A DNA stretch of 64,000 bases from Pseudomonas sp. MWU13-2105 (GTDB lineage: Bacteria > Pseudomonadota > Gammaproteobacteria > Pseudomonadales > Pseudomonadaceae): NCBI RefSeq assembly GCF_023242315.1, contig NZ_JALLIY010000002.1, forward strand, positions 1 through 64,000, given 5' to 3'. Shown one piece after another: positions 55,340-63,422 of the stretch. The notes below the pieces were generated by a model. It worked only from the letters and a program-made list of their open reading frames with translations, was not told the DNA's origin and did not search any database. A program made the translations under genes and the position numbers. How positions within the stretch are numbered: position 1 is the first letter of the stretch; every line of letters begins with the position of its first letter.

Positions 55340-56004
55340 CAGCGGTTCCTCGTGATGTAGCGGCGTCCCAGCCAGTTCAGCAACTGGCGGATCAGCAGCG
55401 CCATGACCAGGTAGATCAGGGTGGTCAGGGTGTAGGTTTCGAAGGCGCGAAAGTTGCGTGACTGGATAAAGTTGGCGGCGAAGCTCAGCTCCTCGGTGGC
55501 GATCTGCGAGCAGACCGCCGAGCCGAGCATGACGATGATGATCTGGCTGCTCAGGGCCGGCCAGACCTTGCCCAGCGCCGGCAGCAGGACCACATGGCGA
55601 AAGGCTTCGAAGCGGGTCATGGCCAGTGCCGCGGCGGCTTCCAGTTGCCCGCGCGGGATCGCCTGGATACCGGCACGGATGATCTCCGTGGAATAGGCGC
55701 CGAGGTTGATCACCATCGCCAGTACCGCCGCCTGCCACTCGGAAATCTGCAGGCCGAGGGACGGCAGGCCGAAGAAAATGAAAAACAGCTGCACCAGGAA
55801 CGGCGTGTTGCGGATCAATTCGACGTAGACGCCGAAGATCGCCGCGAAGGGGCGGATCTGCCAGGCCCTGACCACGGCCCCGACAATGCCCAGGCCGACC
55901 CCGAGCAAGGTGCCGATGGCGGTCAGTTCCAGGGTGAACAGGGCGCCGCGCAACAGCAGGTCGGCGTTGTGCAGCACCGGCAGGAAGTCGAACTGATAAG
56001 CCAT
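55339..56004 (-). CDS. Polar amino acid ABC transporter, permease 1
   Basis: 221-aa inner-membrane permease with the N-terminal HisM-type helix (GALFTLELTAIGTLLGVGLG), the ELIRNTPFLVQLFF segment and an EAA loop (EAAAALAMTRFEAFRHVVLL). It begins 24 bp after the binding-protein stop codon. Pairs with permease 2. Confidence 0.93.
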   Translation of the reverse strand: MAYQFDFLPVLHNADLLLRGALFTLELTAIGTLLGVGLGIVGAVVRAWQIRPFAAIFGVYVELIRNTPFLVQLFFIFFGLPSLGLQISEWQAAVLAMVINLGAYSTEIIRAGIQAIPRGQLEAAAALAMTRFEAFRHVVLLPALGKVWPALSSQIIIVMLGSAVCSQIATEELSFAANFIQSRNFRAFETYTLTTLIYLVMALLIRQLLNWLGRRYITRNR

Positions 56005-56028
56005 GGAGCGGACCTCAGGCGAGCGCGA

Positions 56029-56814
56029 TCAGAGGTCGGCCGGAAGCGGCTGCTTGAGCCACAACTGGGCGTTCTTCTCCAGGCTGCCGTCGGCCTTGGC
56101 CGTGGCGAGGATCTGGTTCACTTTTTCCAGCAGGGCCGGCTCGTTCTTGTTCACCCCGACGTAGACCGGCGAGTCCTTGAGCTTGACCTTCAACGCCGGG
56201 ATGCGTTTCGGGTTGCGCTCGGCGATGGCCACCATCACCACGTTGCCGCTGGCGATCAGGTCGACCTGCTTGGCCAGGTACGCGGCAATGGTGGTGTTGT
56301 TGTCCTCGAAACGCTTGATGGTCACGCCCTCGGGGGCCACGGCGGTCAGCTCGATGTCCTCGATGGCGCCGCGGGTGACGCTGATGGTCTTGCCCTTGAG
56401 GTCCGCCAGGCTGTTGATCGGCGCCTCCGGCGGGCCGAAGACCGCGAGGTAGAAGGGCGCATAGGCCCGGGAGAAGTCGATGACCTTCTCCCGCTCGGGG
56501 TTCTTGCCGAGGCTGGAGATCACCAGGTCGACCTTGCCGGTGGTAAGGAACGGAATGCGGTTGGTGCTGTTGACCGGGGTCAGCTGCAGCTTGACCTTGA
56601 GTTGTTCGGCCAGCAGTTTCGCCGTGTCGATATCCAGGCCACGGGGTTTCATGTCCGGACCCACCGAGCCGAACGGCGGGAAGTCCTGGGGCACGGCGAC
56701 CTTGAGGGTGCCACGGGCGATGATGTCGTCCAGGCCATTGGCCTGGGCGGGGGCCTGGCTCAGCATCAGGCTGGCCAGCAAGGCAGTGAGCAGGGCGCTG
56801 CGGCGTTTGATCAT
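56029..56814 (-). CDS. Polar amino acid ABC transporter, periplasmic binding protein
   Basis: 261 aa, signal peptide ending at AQA|NG (about residue 25). Type 2 periplasmic binding fold (GTLKVAVPQDFPPFG; RGLDIDTAKLLAEQLKVKLQ; VISSLGKNPEREKVIDFSRA). This captures the ligand; similarity is to cationic or polar amino acid binding proteins, and the ligand cannot be named. First gene of the four-gene operon, divergent from the GntR gene. The start at 56814 gives the signal peptide; the longer frame to 56919 is not used. Confidence 0.92.
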   Translation of the reverse strand: MIKRRSALLTALLASLMLSQAPAQANGLDDIIARGTLKVAVPQDFPPFGSVGPDMKPRGLDIDTAKLLAEQLKVKLQLTPVNSTNRIPFLTTGKVDLVISSLGKNPEREKVIDFSRAYAPFYLAVFGPPEAPINSLADLKGKTISVTRGAIEDIELTAVAPEGVTIKRFEDNNTTIAAYLAKQVDLIASGNVVMVAIAERNPKRIPALKVKLKDSPVYVGVNKNEPALLEKVNQILATAKADGSLEKNAQLWLKQPLPADL

Positions 56815-56925
56815 GGCAACTCTCCGAATCCAGAAGGGCGATCTCTGTCCGGTGCAGTGCACAGCCCATGCCACACTTGTGCGAAACCCTGTTCCTGCTG
56901 GCGGGGCGGGACTTTTCATGGTCTT

Positions 56926-56940
56926 ACTGGTCTGAACAGT
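56926..56940. promoter_or_regulatory. Possible GntR/FadR-type operator
   Basis: ACTGGTCTGAACAGT: 4-bp arms (ACTG/CAGT) around seven bases, resembling the TGGT-N-ACCA half-site layout of FadR-subfamily sites only loosely. It lies between the divergent transporter and regulator genes. Confidence 0.3.
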
Positions 56941-57066
56941 AGCAAGGCTTTCGCACTCTTATCGAGCATTCGTTCGCGGCGCTGAACCAGCGCTGGGCGT
57001 GACTTGCCGGATCCGCCCAATAGCTTTACAACTAGCGCTTTCCCGGACCAACAGCTGAAAAAAACA

Positions 57067-57768
57067 ATGAATTCGATCTCCCGCGCCGTCCCGGAAGTGG
57101 CGCTGCAAGCCATTCGCAAACTGATTGCCGACGAAGGTTTCGGCCCGGGTGACGTGTTGCCTTCGCAGCGCGACCTGGCGCTGCGCCTGGGGGTGAGCCG
57201 GGCGTCGCTGCGCGAGGCCCTGTCGTCGCTGAGTGCCCTGGGGGTGATCAGCGTGCAGCCGGGCAAGGGCGTGTTCGTGCAGGCGCCGGTGGAGTTGGCA
57301 CCGGCGGCCGGCGGCCTGGCGTGGCCGTTCGCGGCCCAGGCCTCAGCGCAGGACATCTTCCAGTTGCGTTATGCCCTGGAGGGTTTTGCCGCGGGCCTGG
57401 CGGCGGTGACCTTGAGCGCCGACGAGCTGGATGCCCTGGAGGACAACGTCGAGGCCCTGCGGCTGGAACTCAAGGCCGGGGATTTCGACGCGGCCGCCCG
57501 GCTGGACTTCGATTTTCACCGGCGCATCCTGCTGGCCAGCGGCAACCAGGCCATGGTCGGCATCCTCAGTGCCAGTGCCGAGTTGTTCCTCGAAAGCCAG
57601 AAGCTGCCGTTCATCCGGGCGGAGCGGGCCATGGAGACCTGGCAGGAGCACCGCAAGATCCTCCGCGCCCTGGCGCGGCGCGCCTCGGGCCCGGCACAGA
57701 AGGCGATGCAGGAGCATGTGCGCAACGCCGCCCTGCGTACTGGTATTGTCTTCGTCACGCCGGCCTGA
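57067..57768 (+). CDS. GntR family transcriptional regulator (FadR/FCD subfamily)
   Basis: 233 aa: N-terminal winged helix (ALQAIRKLIADEGFGPGDVL; PSQRDLALRLGVSRASLREA) and a C-terminal all-helical FCD ligand domain (LRYALEGFAAGLAAVTLSAD; metal-type residues in DFDFHRRILLASGN). Divergent from the amino acid transporter, so probably its regulator, with the transported compound as effector. Start uncertain: ATG 57067 has no clear ribosome site; a TTG at 57004 is in frame. No other target nearby. Confidence 0.88.
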   Translation: MNSISRAVPEVALQAIRKLIADEGFGPGDVLPSQRDLALRLGVSRASLREALSSLSALGVISVQPGKGVFVQAPVELAPAAGGLAWPFAAQASAQDIFQLRYALEGFAAGLAAVTLSADELDALEDNVEALRLELKAGDFDAAARLDFDFHRRILLASGNQAMVGILSASAELFLESQKLPFIRAERAMETWQEHRKILRALARRASGPAQKAMQEHVRNAALRTGIVFVTPA

Positions 57769-57796
57769 TCGCCCCCATCGAGGCTGGACGCGGAAC

Positions 57797-57872
57797 CTGT
57801 AGGGGCCTGGCTTGCCAGCGAAGAGGCCCGTGAGATCGCTGAAGGCTTCGCTGGCAAGCCAGGCTCTACAAG
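57797..57872. repeat. REP pair, CCTGGCTTGCCAGCG type
   Basis: TGTAGGGGCCTGGCTTGCCA on the left and its near-complement TGGCAAGCCAGGCTCTACA on the right, about 35 bp apart. Marks the border between the GntR gene and trxA. A third REP subfamily in this window. Confidence 0.85.
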
Positions 57873-58035
57873 GGGCGGTGGTGCTCACGCGCGCGCATTT
57901 GTGCAGAAGAAATCGGATTGGGCTATACCCAAACTGATGATTTGTCATAGTTAGACTCAATTAACTGCGGCTTCCTGTACGTAGGAAGGCCAGCTATGAT
58001 GAGCGACGTTTTTTGCTTACAACCTGGAGACTTCC

Positions 58036-58365
58036 ATGAGCAGCGATCTGATCAAACACGTTAGCGACGCTAGCTTCGAGGCCGATGTAATCAAGGCCGA
58101 AGGCGCTGTGCTGGTCGACTACTGGGCTGAATGGTGCGGCCCCTGCAAGATGATCGCCCCGGTCCTGGACGAGATTGCCACGACCTACCAAGGTAAACTG
58201 GTCGTCGCCAAGCTGAACATCGACGAAAACCAGGAAACCCCGGCCAAGCATGGCGTGCGCGGTATCCCGACGCTGATGCTGTTCAAGAACGGCAACGTCG
58301 AAGCGACCAAGGTCGGCGCGCTGTCCAAGTCCCAGCTGACCGCGTTCCTCGACGCCCACCTGTAA
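58036..58365 (+). CDS. trxA: Thioredoxin 1
   Basis: 109-aa disulfide reductase with active site WCGPC (Cys34, Cys37), cis-Pro loop GIPTLMLF and the usual fold. Reduces ribonucleotide reductase, methionine sulfoxide reductase and others. Clear ATG with GGAG upstream; strong terminator 19 bases after the stop. Always upstream of rho in pseudomonads. Confidence 0.98.
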   Translation: MSSDLIKHVSDASFEADVIKAEGAVLVDYWAEWCGPCKMIAPVLDEIATTYQGKLVVAKLNIDENQETPAKHGVRGIPTLMLFKNGNVEATKVGALSKSQLTAFLDAHL

Positions 58366-58384
58366 GGTTGGCATCGTCAAAAAG

Positions 58385-58409
58385 GCCCCGCAAATAGCGG
58401 GGCTTTTTT
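58385..58409 (+). terminator. Rho-independent terminator after trxA
   Basis: GCCCCGC, loop AAATA, GCGGGGC, then six T. It separates trxA from rho, so rho has its own promoter. Confidence 0.93.
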
Positions 58410-58608
58410 CGTTGTCAGGGGCTAGACGTCCAGAATGACAGGTGTTACATTCGGCCCCGCACTGGTTTCTCCACTGCCCCCTGCAAGCCGTCGCCGACGC
58501 TCTCCTTTTCGAACAAGTACGCGATCCTGTCGCCTTCTCTGCGGCGCGGCCTCATTAAGCCAAAAGCTTAATTTCTCCCCCCTCCATAAATGATTACGTC
58601 ATTCCTAT
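58410..58608 (+). promoter_or_regulatory. rho leader region, pyrimidine-rich
   Basis: 199 bp between the trxA terminator and the rho ATG. From about 58460 to 58560 the coding strand is rich in C and poor in G, with many YC steps (CTGCCCCCTGC, CTCTCCTTTTCG, CTGTCGCCTTCTCTGCG), as expected for a Rho utilisation site used in autogenous attenuation. The last 50 bases are CT-rich, with no purine-rich ribosome site before the ATG. A small inverted repeat AATGA-TTACG-TCATT (58587-58601) lies there. Confidence 0.5.
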
Positions 58609-59868
58609 ATGAATCTGACTGAACTCAAGCAAAAGCCGATTACCGAACTGCTCGAATTGGCCGAACAGATGGGCATAGAAAATATGGCCCGTTCGCGCAA
58701 GCAGGATGTGATTTTCTCCCTGCTGAAAAAGCACGCGAAAAGCGGCGAGGAAATCTCCGGTGATGGCGTGCTGGAGATCCTCCAGGACGGCTTCGGCTTC
58801 CTCCGCTCTTCGGATGCCTCCTACCTGGCCGGCCCGGACGACATCTACGTCTCGCCGAGCCAGATCCGCCGCTTCAACCTGCGTACCGGTGACACCATCG
58901 TCGGCAAGATCCGTCCGCCGAAGGAAGGCGAGCGTTATTTCGCCCTGCTCAAGGTCGACACGATCAACTTCGATCGTCCGGAAAACGCGAAGAACAAGAT
59001 TCTCTTCGAGAACCTGACCCCGCTGTTCCCGACCGTGCGCATGAAGATGGAAGCCGGTAACGGTTCCACCGAAGACCTCACCGGTCGCGTGATCGACCTC
59101 TGTGCACCGATCGGCAAGGGCCAGCGCGGCCTGATCGTGGCGCCGCCGAAAGCCGGCAAGACGATCATGCTGCAGAACATTGCGGCGAACATCACCCGCA
59201 ACAACCCGGAAGTGCACCTGATCGTCCTGCTGATCGACGAACGCCCGGAAGAAGTGACCGAAATGCAGCGCACCGTGCGCGGCGAAGTGGTCGCCTCGAC
59301 GTTCGACGAGCCGCCAACCCGTCACGTGCAAGTGGCCGAAATGGTCATCGAGAAGGCCAAGCGCCTGGTCGAGCACAAGAAGGACGTGGTGATCCTGCTC
59401 GACTCCATCACCCGTCTGGCGCGTGCCTACAACACCGTGATCCCGAGCTCCGGCAAGGTCCTGACCGGTGGTGTCGATGCCCACGCCCTGGAGAAGCCAA
59501 AGCGTTTCTTCGGTGCCGCGCGTAACATCGAGGAAGGCGGTTCGCTGACCATCATCGCCACCGCGCTGGTTGAAACCGGCTCGAAGATGGACGAAGTGAT
59601 CTACGAAGAGTTCAAGGGTACCGGCAACATGGAACTGCCCCTGGACCGCAAGATCGCTGAAAAGCGCGTCTTCCCGGCGATCAACATCAACCGTTCCGGT
59701 ACCCGCCGCGAAGAGTTGCTGACCGCCGACGACGAGCTGCAGCGCATGTGGATCCTGCGCAAGCTGCTGCATCCGATGGATGAAGTCGCGGCCATCGAGT
59801 TCTTGATCGACAAGCTGAAACAGACCAAGACCAACGATGAGTTCTTCCTCTCGATGAAACGCAAGTAA
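58609..59868 (+). CDS. rho: Transcription termination factor Rho
   Basis: Hexameric RNA-dependent ATPase that ends untranslated transcripts (419 aa). N-terminal helical domain, RNA-binding cold-shock-like fold with RNP1-like GFGFLR (61-66), Walker A APPKAGKT (about 178-185), Walker [11 protein letters not shown], and the Q- and R-loops. Full length. The usual Shine-Dalgarno is missing. Followed by a strong terminator. Confidence 0.98.
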   Translation: MNLTELKQKPITELLELAEQMGIENMARSRKQDVIFSLLKKHAKSGEEISGDGVLEILQDGFGFLRSSDASYLAGPDDIYVSPSQIRRFNLRTGDTIVGKIRPPKEGERYFALLKVDTINFDRPENAKNKILFENLTPLFPTVRMKMEAGNGSTEDLTGRVIDLCAPIGKGQRGLIVAPPKAGKTIMLQNIAANITRNNPEVHLIVLLIDERPEEVTEMQRTVRGEVVASTFDEPPTRHVQVAEMVIEKAKRLVEHKKDVVILLDSITRLARAYNTVIPSSGKVLTGGVDAHALEKPKRFFGAARNIEEGGSLTIIATALVETGSKMDEVIYEEFKGTGNMELPLDRKIAEKRVFPAININRSGTRREELLTADDELQRMWILRKLLHPMDEVAAIEFLIDKLKQTKTNDEFFLSMKRK

Positions 59869-59886
59869 CTCGAGCAGGAACGCAAA

Positions 59887-59908
59887 AGCCGGGGAAACCC
59901 GGCTTTTT
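59887..59908 (+). terminator. Rho-independent terminator after rho
   Basis: AGCCGGG, loop GAAA, CCCGGCT, then TTTT; 18 bases after the rho stop codon. The GNRA-type tetraloop (GAAA) adds stability. Confidence 0.92.
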
Positions 59909-59997
59909 GCTGTCTGGGCGTTGTTCGATTGCGCGGTATCGGGGCGAACCGGGTAAACTGCCCACCCCGAACGCCACGGACCCTACGAGGCTCACGC

Positions 59998-61464
59998 ATG
60001 CAGTATCGCGACTTGCGCGACTTTATCAGCGGCCTGGAACAGCGCGGCGAACTCAAGCGCATCCAGGTTCCAGTGTCGCCTATCCTGGAAATGACCGAGA
60101 TCTGCGACCGCACCTTGCGGGCCAAGGGACCGGCGCTGCTGTTCGAAAAGCCCAGCGGTTTTGATATCCCGGTGCTCGGCAACCTGTTCGGCACGCCCGA
60201 GCGCGTGGCCCTGGGCATGGGGGCCGAAGCGGTCAGCGAACTGCGCGAAATCGGCAAGCTGCTGGCTTTCCTCAAGGAGCCGGAGCCGCCCAAGGGGCTC
60301 AAGGACGCCTGGTCCAAGCTGCCGATCTTCCGCAAGATCATTGCCATGGCGCCGAAGGTGGTCAAGGACGCGCCCTGCCAGGAAATCATCATTGAAGGCG
60401 ATGACGTCGACCTCGGCAAGTTGCCGGTCCAGCATTGCTGGCCGGGCGATGTCGCGCCGCTGATCACCTGGGGCCTGACGGTGACCAAGGGGCCGAACAA
60501 GGACCGCCAGAACCTCGGCATCTATCGCCAGCAGGTGATCGCCCGCAACAAGGTGATCATGCGTTGGCTCAGCCACCGTGGCGGTGCGCTGGATTATCGC
60601 GAGTGGTGCGAAAAGCACCCGGGCCAGCCGTTCCCGGTGTCCGTGGCCCTGGGCGCGGACCCGGCGACCATTCTCGGCGCGGTGACCCCGGTGCCGGACA
60701 GCCTTTCCGAATACGCCTTTGCCGGCCTGCTGCGGGGCAACCGCACCGAGCTGATCAAGTGCCGGGGCAATGATTTGCAAGTGCCGGCCTCGGCGGAAAT
60801 CGTCCTGGAAGGTGTGATCCATCCGGGCGAGATGGCCCCGGAAGGCCCGTACGGCGACCACACCGGCTATTACAACGAAGTCGACAACTTCCCGGTGTTC
60901 ACGGTGGAGCGCATCACCCACCGGATCAAGCCGATCTACCACAGCACCTACACCGGCCGGCCCCCGGATGAGCCGGCGATTCTCGGCGTGGCGTTGAACG
61001 AAGTGTTCGTGCCGATCCTGCAGAAGCAGTTCCCGGAAATCACCGACTTCTACCTGCCGCCGGAAGGTTGCTCGTACCGCATGGCCATCGTCACCATGAA
61101 GAAGTCGTACCCGGGCCACGCCAAGCGCGTCATGTTGGGTGTCTGGTCGTTTTTGCGACAGTTCATGTATACCAAGTTCGTTATCGTCACCGACGACGAT
61201 ATCAACGCCCGCGACTGGAACGACGTGATCTGGGCCATCACCACGCGCATGGACCCCAAGCGCGACACGGTGATGATCGATAACACGCCGATCGACTACC
61301 TCGACTTCGCCTCGCCGGTCTCCGGCCTGGGTTCGAAGATGGGGCTCGATGCCACGCACAAATGGCCCGGCGAGACCACGCGTGAGTGGGGCCGGGTGAT
61401 CGTCAAGGATGAGGCCGTGACCCGACGGGTCGATGCCATTTGGAATCAGTTAGGAATAGATTGA
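59998..61464 (+). CDS. ubiD: UbiD decarboxylase (4-hydroxy-3-polyprenylbenzoate decarboxylase)
   Basis: Removes the carboxyl group of octaprenyl-type 4-hydroxybenzoate in ubiquinone synthesis, with prenylated FMN made by UbiX. 488 aa with the family core ([35 protein letters not shown]) and the catalytic Glu-Arg-Glu region. GAGG is about 9 nt before ATG 59998. The 3' end overlaps the next gene by one base (TGATG). Confidence 0.96.
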   Translation: MQYRDLRDFISGLEQRGELKRIQVPVSPILEMTEICDRTLRAKGPALLFEKPSGFDIPVLGNLFGTPERVALGMGAEAVSELREIGKLLAFLKEPEPPKGLKDAWSKLPIFRKIIAMAPKVVKDAPCQEIIIEGDDVDLGKLPVQHCWPGDVAPLITWGLTVTKGPNKDRQNLGIYRQQVIARNKVIMRWLSHRGGALDYREWCEKHPGQPFPVSVALGADPATILGAVTPVPDSLSEYAFAGLLRGNRTELIKCRGNDLQVPASAEIVLEGVIHPGEMAPEGPYGDHTGYYNEVDNFPVFTVERITHRIKPIYHSTYTGRPPDEPAILGVALNEVFVPILQKQFPEITDFYLPPEGCSYRMAIVTMKKSYPGHAKRVMLGVWSFLRQFMYTKFVIVTDDDINARDWNDVIWAITTRMDPKRDTVMIDNTPIDYLDFASPVSGLGSKMGLDATHKWPGETTREWGRVIVKDEAVTRRVDAIWNQLGID

Positions 61465-62432
61465 TGCGTGTGACCTTGCAGCCGTCCGGCGCCGTGCTTG
61501 AGATACGGCCCGGCGAGCGGATTCTCGACGGTGCCCGGCGCCTGGGTTATGACTGCCCGCAAAGCTGTCGCAACGGTAACTGCCATGTGTGCGCGGCGTT
61601 GCTGGTGGAAGGACGGGTCGCGCAGGCCGGCGATGTGCGTGATCATGGCGAGTTCTACACTTGTATCGCCGAGCCCCTGGAAGACTGTGTGCTGCTGTGG
61701 GATGGCGTGCTCGCGCAAGGAGAACTGCCGGTGCGCAAGTTGGCCTGCCAGTTGATCGAATGCGTCGAGATCGGCGGTGATGTCTGGCGCGTGCGCCTGC
61801 GTGCGCCGGCGGGCAAGCCGCCGCGTTATCACGCCGGCCAGTACCTGATGATCGAGCGCGACAACGGTGAGAAATCGGCGTTTTCCCTGGCCTCGGCGCC
61901 GCACGCCGGGCGTGATCTCGAGCTGCATGTGCTGGTGCGCGAGGCCAGCGCCCAGAGTCTGATCGAGCAGTTGCAGCGCAACGGCATGGCTCGGGTCGAA
62001 TTGCCGTTTGGCGATACCCACCTGGCCCAGTTGCCCGATGGACCGCTGGTGCTGATCGCGGCGGGCACCGGCATGGCACAGATGAACAGCCTGATCGAGC
62101 ATTGCCGTTCCACTGGCTTCCAGCATCCGGTGCACTTGTACTGGGGTGTGCGTCGGCCCGAGGATTTCTACACCCTGGAGCACTGGGAGGAGTGGAAGCA
62201 ACTGCCGAACCTGTTCCTGCACAAGGTGGTCAGCGATTTGTGTGGCTGGGAAGGGCGTTGCGGCATGCTGCACGAGGCGGTCCGCGAAGACATTGCCGAC
62301 TTGTCGGGGGTGAGTGTCTATGCCAGCGGCTCGCCGGCGATGATCTACGCGACGCTGGACGCCCTGGTGAATGCCGGGATGGATGCACACCAGATGCGTG
62401 CCGATGTGTTTGCCTATGCGCCCAGGCCCTAA
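61464..62432 (+). CDS. Iron-sulfur flavoprotein reductase (ferredoxin:NAD(P)H reductase type, CDP-6-deoxy-glucoseen-reductase-like)
   Basis: 322 aa: N-terminal plant-type [2Fe-2S] ferredoxin domain with CPQSCRNGNCHVC and the fourth Cys in FYTCIAEPL, then a ferredoxin-NADP reductase-like FAD domain (YHAGQYLMIERDNGEKSAFS) and NAD(P)H domain (LVLIAAGTGMAQM). It moves electrons from NAD(P)H to an acceptor. ATG 61464 overlaps the ubiD stop by one base, so the two are translationally coupled; the ubiD-fre pair of E. coli is similar. Possible job: supply reduced flavin to the UbiX/UbiD pathway. That is inference. Confidence 0.88.
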   Translation: MRVTLQPSGAVLEIRPGERILDGARRLGYDCPQSCRNGNCHVCAALLVEGRVAQAGDVRDHGEFYTCIAEPLEDCVLLWDGVLAQGELPVRKLACQLIECVEIGGDVWRVRLRAPAGKPPRYHAGQYLMIERDNGEKSAFSLASAPHAGRDLELHVLVREASAQSLIEQLQRNGMARVELPFGDTHLAQLPDGPLVLIAAGTGMAQMNSLIEHCRSTGFQHPVHLYWGVRRPEDFYTLEHWEEWKQLPNLFLHKVVSDLCGWEGRCGMLHEAVREDIADLSGVSVYASGSPAMIYATLDALVNAGMDAHQMRADVFAYAPRP

Positions 62433-62463
62433 CCCCGCAGTTGCTCCTGTACGGGTGGCACCT

Positions 62464-62596
62464 TGTGGCGAGCGGGCTTGCCCGCGCTGGGCTGCGAAGC
62501 AGCCCCGAAACCAGTGATCGAGGAGTATCAGGTAAAACGAGGTGTTAGCTTTTAGGGGTGCTTCGCGCCCCAACGGGGGCAAGCCCCCTCGCCACA
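62464..62596. repeat. Mixed-arm REPIN
   Basis: Left arm TGTGGCGAGCGGGCTTGC, right arm ending GGGGGCAAGCCCCCTCGCCACA. The left arm is of the GAGCGGGC type and the right arm of the GAGGGGGC type, with inner hairpins GGGCTGCGAAGCAGCCC and GGGTGCTTCGCGCCCC. Other full copies in the window have matched arms. Confidence 0.88.
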
Positions 62597-62623
62597 GAGG
62601 CCCTCAAGACCGCTGAAAAACCC

Positions 62624-63106
62624 TTAGAAACGCACCCCGGCGGTAAGCATCGCCGCATTGAAACCCAGCAACACCACCTCCGCCGCCACCGGCCCGTAAT
62701 GCGCGCCGACCGAAGGAATGATCACCGGCGCAACGCCCAGGTGGTTCAACGGGATCTTGTCGCGGTACTGGCCTTTGTAGCCCTGCAGTAAGCCACCTGT
62801 GACTTTCAGGTACACCGGATAATCGGCGCTCTCGAAGCGTTTGCCGGCATAGGCGTAATACGAGCGCTGGCTGAACGAGTTGCGAAACGTCGCCGCCCCA
62901 TAGAGAAAACCCGAGGCCTCATTGCGTTCCAGGCCGATCAGGTCCTGGTGATTGTTGTGGTCCGGGTCCGGCGAGAAATGGCGGGTGACGACGCTGGTCT
63001 GCAGGTACCAGAAGCCCTTGTCAGCAGCGCTCGAATCGTTCGACGCCCAGGCGGTGGGCGCCAGCAGGAACAGGCACAAGCCCCGAATAAGGAATGATTG
63101 CTTCAT
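62624..63106 (-). CDS. Exported small beta-barrel-like protein, hypothetical
   Basis: 160 aa from this ATG, with a signal peptide (MKQSFLIRGLCLFLLAPTAWA|SN). The mature protein has alternating strands, a Gly-rich middle (LKVTGGLLQGYKGQYRDKIP) and ends in phenylalanine (AAMLTAGVRF), the usual C-terminal signature of outer-membrane beta-barrels. This resembles PagP-size lipid A enzymes in layout, and some databases label relatives as sn-glycerol-3-phosphate transporter, probably wrongly. Function unknown. The ATG at 63106 is 9 nt after AGGGG; another ATG at 63112 is in frame. Confidence 0.7.
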   Translation of the reverse strand: MKQSFLIRGLCLFLLAPTAWASNDSSAADKGFWYLQTSVVTRHFSPDPDHNNHQDLIGLERNEASGFLYGAATFRNSFSQRSYYAYAGKRFESADYPVYLKVTGGLLQGYKGQYRDKIPLNHLGVAPVIIPSVGAHYGPVAAEVVLLGFNAAMLTAGVRF

Positions 63107-63421
63107 GGTCATTGGCCCCTGGTGAAACGTAGCGATTGAAGTAGGCGGCCGTTATACGTAAGTCGAAATCGGATTGTCAGACCGTGGCCTCTGAAGTGTA
63201 TGTAGGGTTATTCCCGTACGCGATGTTTAGCTTATCGTTATGCGATTTTAATATTTAATTTATTTGTTACAGAACATTAGGATATATATCCGCCGGGCCG
63301 CTGGCCTCTATCGAGTCAGCAATGGCTACATCAATAACGGCGGCATCCTGACCTGCAGCACTTTTTCGCCGTACGGTTACAGCGGCGGGTTTTATTACGG
63401 TAAAGTGACTTACAACTGGTA
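63107..63421. other. AT-rich region with a gene remnant
   Basis: 315 bp. The part at about 63220-63290 is the most AT-rich in the window (long runs of A and T), and from 63252 on it runs into a coding remnant listed separately. No REP. Promoter of the small outer-membrane gene expected at the left end. Confidence 0.5.
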
Positions 63422-63422
63422 A
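63252..63422 (+). pseudogene. Remnant of an exported or surface protein gene (3' end only)
   Basis: Open frame of about 56 codons with no ATG; the only possible start is TTG 63264. Its last 40 residues look like real protein (SNGYINNGGILTCSTFSPYG and GGFYYGKVTYNW), aromatic and Gly-rich with one Cys, while the first residues are random AT-rich sequence. Probably the 3' fragment of a deleted gene. The stop overlaps the ChaC ATG (TAATG). Family not recognised. Confidence 0.4.
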
